A DNA stretch of 64,000 nucleotides from Pseudisothecium myosuroides (taxonomy: Eukaryota; Streptophyta; Bryopsida; Hypnales; Lembophyllaceae): positions 3,598,501-3,662,500 of the forward strand of contig OX637291.1 in NCBI GenBank assembly GCA_951799445.1. The letters are read 5' to 3'. The notes beneath the pieces are model-generated. The model saw nothing but the letters and a program-made list of their open reading frames with translations. It was not told the DNA's origin and did not search any database. The translations under genes were made by a program, and so were the position numbers. Below are positions 60,611 through 64,000 of this stretch, in pieces. The stretch's first letter is position 1. Each line of letters starts with the position of its first letter.

Positions 60611-61764
60611 AAGGGTTGCTATTATGAGAGCTTAGGAATGTGAGCCCATGAGCCTAAAAAAACTATACACCTATGTTTTAGGTGTTTATATTATATAATA
60701 AACCTTCCATGATTATAGTGCAACTATGTTATAGATACCTATATTATAGGTGTTTACATTATAAGTATCTGAAATCCTAAAGTCCCAAGACTTTATTTCC
60801 ATCAAAAACCACTCAAAACCACTCTATTGCAAAGTGTAAAAAAAAATTAATTTAATTTTTTTTGCATATCTAACTCTAGGATTTTTCACTAAACTTGTAT
60901 ATAAATGTGTGGAAGAAATTTTGGAAATTTTGACAGCGTAGATTGCAAGATATTTGCATTTATAGTGAAATAAAGAAGTTTTTTTACACCTTACTTGGCT
61001 AGATTTTTTTTTGGCTTTGAATCATCTTAACTTAAAAGTTTGCACTAACAATGTTGAATTTCTAATTTTTTTATGTTGAAGAATTGAGTTGAGAGTCTAG
61101 GGGGGAAAGAATTTTATTTTACTTTTATTCATTTAAAAATCATTAAGTAGAAGTAGGTTCAAGATTGAAGGAAAAACTAAATCCTCAATAGCTCTAAGAT
61201 GGAATAGGAACACACTAATTTCAATGGTGAGATTGTTCTAATAAGAGATCTTAACCTTGCAAAACTTTTTTTCTTGAAAATTTGTAAAATTTGAGTTCAG
61301 AAATGAATCCTACAAGTTGATTTTTCAAGAAGATGCTCTAATTGCCCGAATAATAAGATTGTCCATATATAACTTTCACACAACAAATCCAAATGGAGTG
61401 AATCAAGCTTCTTATATAGATAAAATTATGACCTATGAGAAACAAATTTAAATTTAAAAAAAAATTATGTGGAGAGGTTTCCACCTGCCAAACCTAAAAA
61501 GGGGCTTTTTGTGCCATAACTTTTGCTCTGGGGCACCAATTGAAATAAAAATTATAATTCTAGAAATCTAATATGTTTTCTATCTTCACAAAAAGTTCAA
61601 GAAAATCATGATGAATATTGAGACTGTAGGAACCTGCCTAAAATTCATTTTGTCCCCCGAGGGGACAATGGGACTTTAGAGTTCAAGTAGTTTTAAAATA
61701 TCTACTTATATATATGCTCAAGGCTCACATGCTTGCATTTTCATGCTCACGTACTAGCGCCGTT
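60611..61764 (+). mobile_element. Family E MITE (Mutator-like) split by a family B element
   Basis: The direct repeat GGTGCATTTAC lies at 60,600-60,610 and 61,765-61,775. The termini are AAGGGTTGCTATTATGAGAG and, in reverse complement, AACGGCGCTAGTACGTGAGC. The left 160 bp and right about 75 bp match the continuous copy at 35,428-35,664. The middle is a family B element. A duplication of 9-11 bp points to the Mutator superfamily. Confidence 0.82.
60775..61684 (+). mobile_element. Family B TTAA-type element inside family E
   Basis: The termini are TCCTAAAGTCCCAAG and, in reverse complement, CTCTAAAGTCCCATTG. The flanks gaaa and ttcaa do not preserve TTAA. The interior is collinear with 62,459-63,382. 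Near the right end it keeps the small palindrome GTCCCCCGAGGGGAC also seen at 4,034-4,047. Confidence 0.7.
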
Positions 61765-62084
61765 GGTGCATTTACCACTCGGTCTTATTGGAGTAATCAA
61801 TGGATCTATTTTTCTCCAATTGTAAATTCTAGATGATGCATTTCTCCTTTATTGATGGAGTGAGAGATTGATTGGGTTTTTTTTCCATTAATAGCACATA
61901 TAAGTTGCACTTTACAAAATACCCCCAAAAATATATCTTCAAATGAAAAGTTCACAGACTGACCCACTTTTCTCTATTCTTTCTAGAGCGAGTCTTTTCA
62001 GTCAAATCAAGTATGTCTCCATGGCTTTGCCCTTGACGGTTCTCTATTTTTTCTTGGTCTTTTCTTGGAATTATCTCTGGGTTT

Positions 62085-62150
62085 CAAAATAAATAAATAA
62101 ATAAATAAATTTAAAAAAAATTTAAAAAAATTTAAAAAATTTAAAAAAAT
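62085..62150. repeat. AAAT and TTTAAAAAA simple repeat
   Basis: Tandem AAAT units pass into repeated TTTAAAAAA-type units. It is purely low-complexity. Confidence 0.8.
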
Positions 62151-62458
62151 TCAAGTATGGAAAGCCTTTCAATCAAATTCTCTCTCCCCTAAGGGCTTCC
62201 TTACATGTACCGGTGGGTGGGAGGAGTCAACAAGGTCGAAATATAGAAAGCACTTTTATGCTCCTTCTACAAAGTCTAATACATCGATATTGGTGGAACT
62301 CTCTCTCTCCTACTTCCACGCTTACCGATCATCGGTGGCACTGTTCTTGTCTTTTAGTTGCTTTCTTTGTCCACCGGGCTCACATGCAAGCTGGCCATAA
62401 ATCCTTTTTTGCTAAACAAGTTCTCATAGTGTTTACTAGTATGGTGATTCAACTTTAA

Positions 62459-63382
62459 CCCCTAAAGGACCGAGGCTTTTTTTCCATCAAACTACACTCA
62501 AAACTGCCATTTCTATTGTGAAGAGCAAAAACTTTAAAAATTGTTTTTTTTTGCATATCCAACCGTAAGATCTTATACTTGACTAGTATATGAATATGTG
62601 GAAGAAATTTCAGAAACTTTAACCCTGTAGATTGCAAGATATATGCATTTAAAGTGAAAGAAACAAGTTTTTTTGCACCTTGCTTGACAAGATTTTTTGG
62701 CTTTGAATCTTTTTAGTTCAAGTTTTTTGCACTACTGATTTTGATGTTATACTTATTTATGTTAAGTAGTTGAGTTGAGAATCTACAAAAAAAATTCTAG
62801 AAAAAAAGCACTTAATTTTCACTCATGAAAAAATTGTTAAGTAGAAGTGGGTTCAAGATTGAAGAAAAAGCTAAATTGTTAATAGCTTTTAGATGGAATT
62901 GGATCACAATAATCCCAACGGTGAGATTGTTCTAGCAGGAAAATCTAACCCACTCTAACAAAAAAATTCTAAAAATTCTAAAAATTGCATTCAAAAATGA
63001 ATTCTAAAAGTTATTTTTCCAAGAAGATGCTTAGATTGCCTGAAAAACTAAGATTGTCCATAACTTTCTCATTATTAGTCCAAATTGAATGAAACAAAGC
63101 TTCACATGTAGACAAAAATATGATCTTTGAGAAAAAAATTTGAAAAAAAATTATTTTGATTTTTTGTGATTTTTTTTGGGATGCCCGCCGAACTCATTAT
63201 TTGCTTATTATGCCATAACTTTTTCTCCCGAGCATCAATTAAAATAAAAATTATATATTCACGAAGCTCTTGCAAAAATAGACAACCTCAAAAAATCCCA
63301 AAAAATATCACAAAAAATTAAGATAGTAGGAACCTGCCCGGACCCAAATTGTCCCGCAAGGGGACAAATGATCCTTTAGGGG
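62459..63382 (+). mobile_element. Family B TTAA-type element, clean 924-bp copy
   Basis: TTAA lies at 62,455-62,458 and 63,383-63,386. The termini are CCCCTAAAGGACCGAGG and, in reverse complement, CCCCTAAAGGATCATTTG. This is the best-preserved family B copy and sets the family's orientation here. No open frame exceeds 60 codons. Confidence 0.88.
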
Positions 63383-63559
63383 TTAAGTGTTTCTATAGGA
63401 TCATTATTACAAAGACATAGAGCCATACAGGATATAGGGGTTGAAATTCACTTGTGGCGACTAGGGCGGGTGGGGGATACTGATGAATCGTAATAAGAGA
63501 TACAAACTGAACTGCAATCGAAGCAACCGGCCTTTCACTCCGTATATTCCATGTTGTGC

Positions 63560-63690
63560 ATGCACACCTACCGCATATGCTTTATAACTACTGGCCGGGG
63601 ACTCGAACATGAGTGGTAGGCCGCCACAAACGAAGCGATATTCCAATGGTGGATCCCAATTGCTCAGAAAAAAAAAAGCATTGGAGTGCC
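63560..63690 (-). repeat. Possible tRNA-derived SINE fragment
   Basis: On the minus strand GTTCGAGTCCC at about 63,602-63,592 fits a pol III B box. It is preceded by 'gtggcggcctaccactcat', as in tRNA-related SINE heads. I could not assign an A box or a tail, and no cloverleaf forms. The claim is weak. Confidence 0.25.
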
Positions 63691-64000
63691 GGAACTCCAC
63701 ATGGAAAGCCCAGCGCAGGCGGCTCCACGAGTGGTCCAGTCAGGGTCCGGGGGATGGGTGCTGCTCCAGCTGCCGCTGGCTCCCAATAAATGAGGGGGAC
63801 AGGTGACCTACTTGCTTATTAGGATGACATTATGGGTGGATTATCACAAGCCTCGGTTGTACCCGAGCCACTCGGACCCGTCCAAACATGTGACCAAATG
63901 AGAATGATTAGGGCTTTCTTCAGGACTAATTCAACAAACGCCAGGGCAAAGCTGAAGCTGAAAGCCAAGAGCTGATGATTCCAGGCCCTTGCCCTTGCCT
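63690..64000. other. GC-richer window end, no gene recognised
   Basis: Composition rises towards the window edge. Short frames of 65-79 codons overlap on both strands. A gene could begin beyond the edge, but nothing inside the window supports one. Confidence 0.3.

Noticed and set aside
63592..63620. A complete tRNA gene on the minus strand
   Set aside because: A B-box-like motif is present, but no acceptor stem, anticodon arm or A box at proper spacing could be drawn.
1..64000. CRISPR arrays, operons, Shine-Dalgarno sites, prophage
   Set aside because: Introns, MITEs and a plant transcription factor show a plant nuclear genome. No direct-repeat/spacer arrays were seen.

Overview
The window reads as nuclear DNA of a land plant. 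It holds one multi-exon SQUAMOSA promoter-binding (SBP-box) transcription factor gene, a plant-type hAT transposase gene with an intron, Stowaway- and Mutator-type MITEs, and long AT-rich stretches without genes. The SBP domain is closest in my recollection to the SPL8-like group. Low gene density and AT-rich spacers would fit a bryophyte or another seed-free plant, but the sequence alone does not fix the species.

Layout. Positions 1-14,100 are AT-rich repeat DNA with a GC-richer island at about 4,950-5,800. Positions 14,100-19,200 carry the SBP-box gene on the minus strand: six well-supported coding exons from the ATG at 19,091, then a last exon whose reading frame does not join cleanly. Positions 19,200-24,150 are its GC-richer upstream or leader region, without a convincing protein gene. 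Positions 24,150-48,990 are again AT-rich and mostly repeats. Positions 49,000-53,100 are a GC-richer block with a hAT-type transposase gene on the plus strand, broken by two in-frame TAG codons but otherwise open over about 850 codons with one intron. Positions 53,100-64,000 are further repeat DNA.

The most striking content is the short non-autonomous DNA transposons. At least a dozen elements of 0.22-1.1 kb have termini CCCCTAAAGGACC or close relatives, and most are flanked by TTAA on both sides. That is the target-site signature of the piggyBac superfamily. They fall into about 0.9-kb families (called A, B and C here) and several shorter ones (G, H, I, J). Some are nested and some abut at a single shared TTAA. 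One has a matching empty site in a relative. No piggyBac transposase is present. Other elements with target-site evidence are a Stowaway MITE (TA), two Mutator-type MITEs (9 bp and about 11 bp) and a Tourist-like element (TAA).

The SBP gene is probably the only functional host gene. A near-match to a miR156 target lies in its 5' leader. The transposase and the MITEs record successive mobilisation; no transposase here is an evident source for the TTAA elements.
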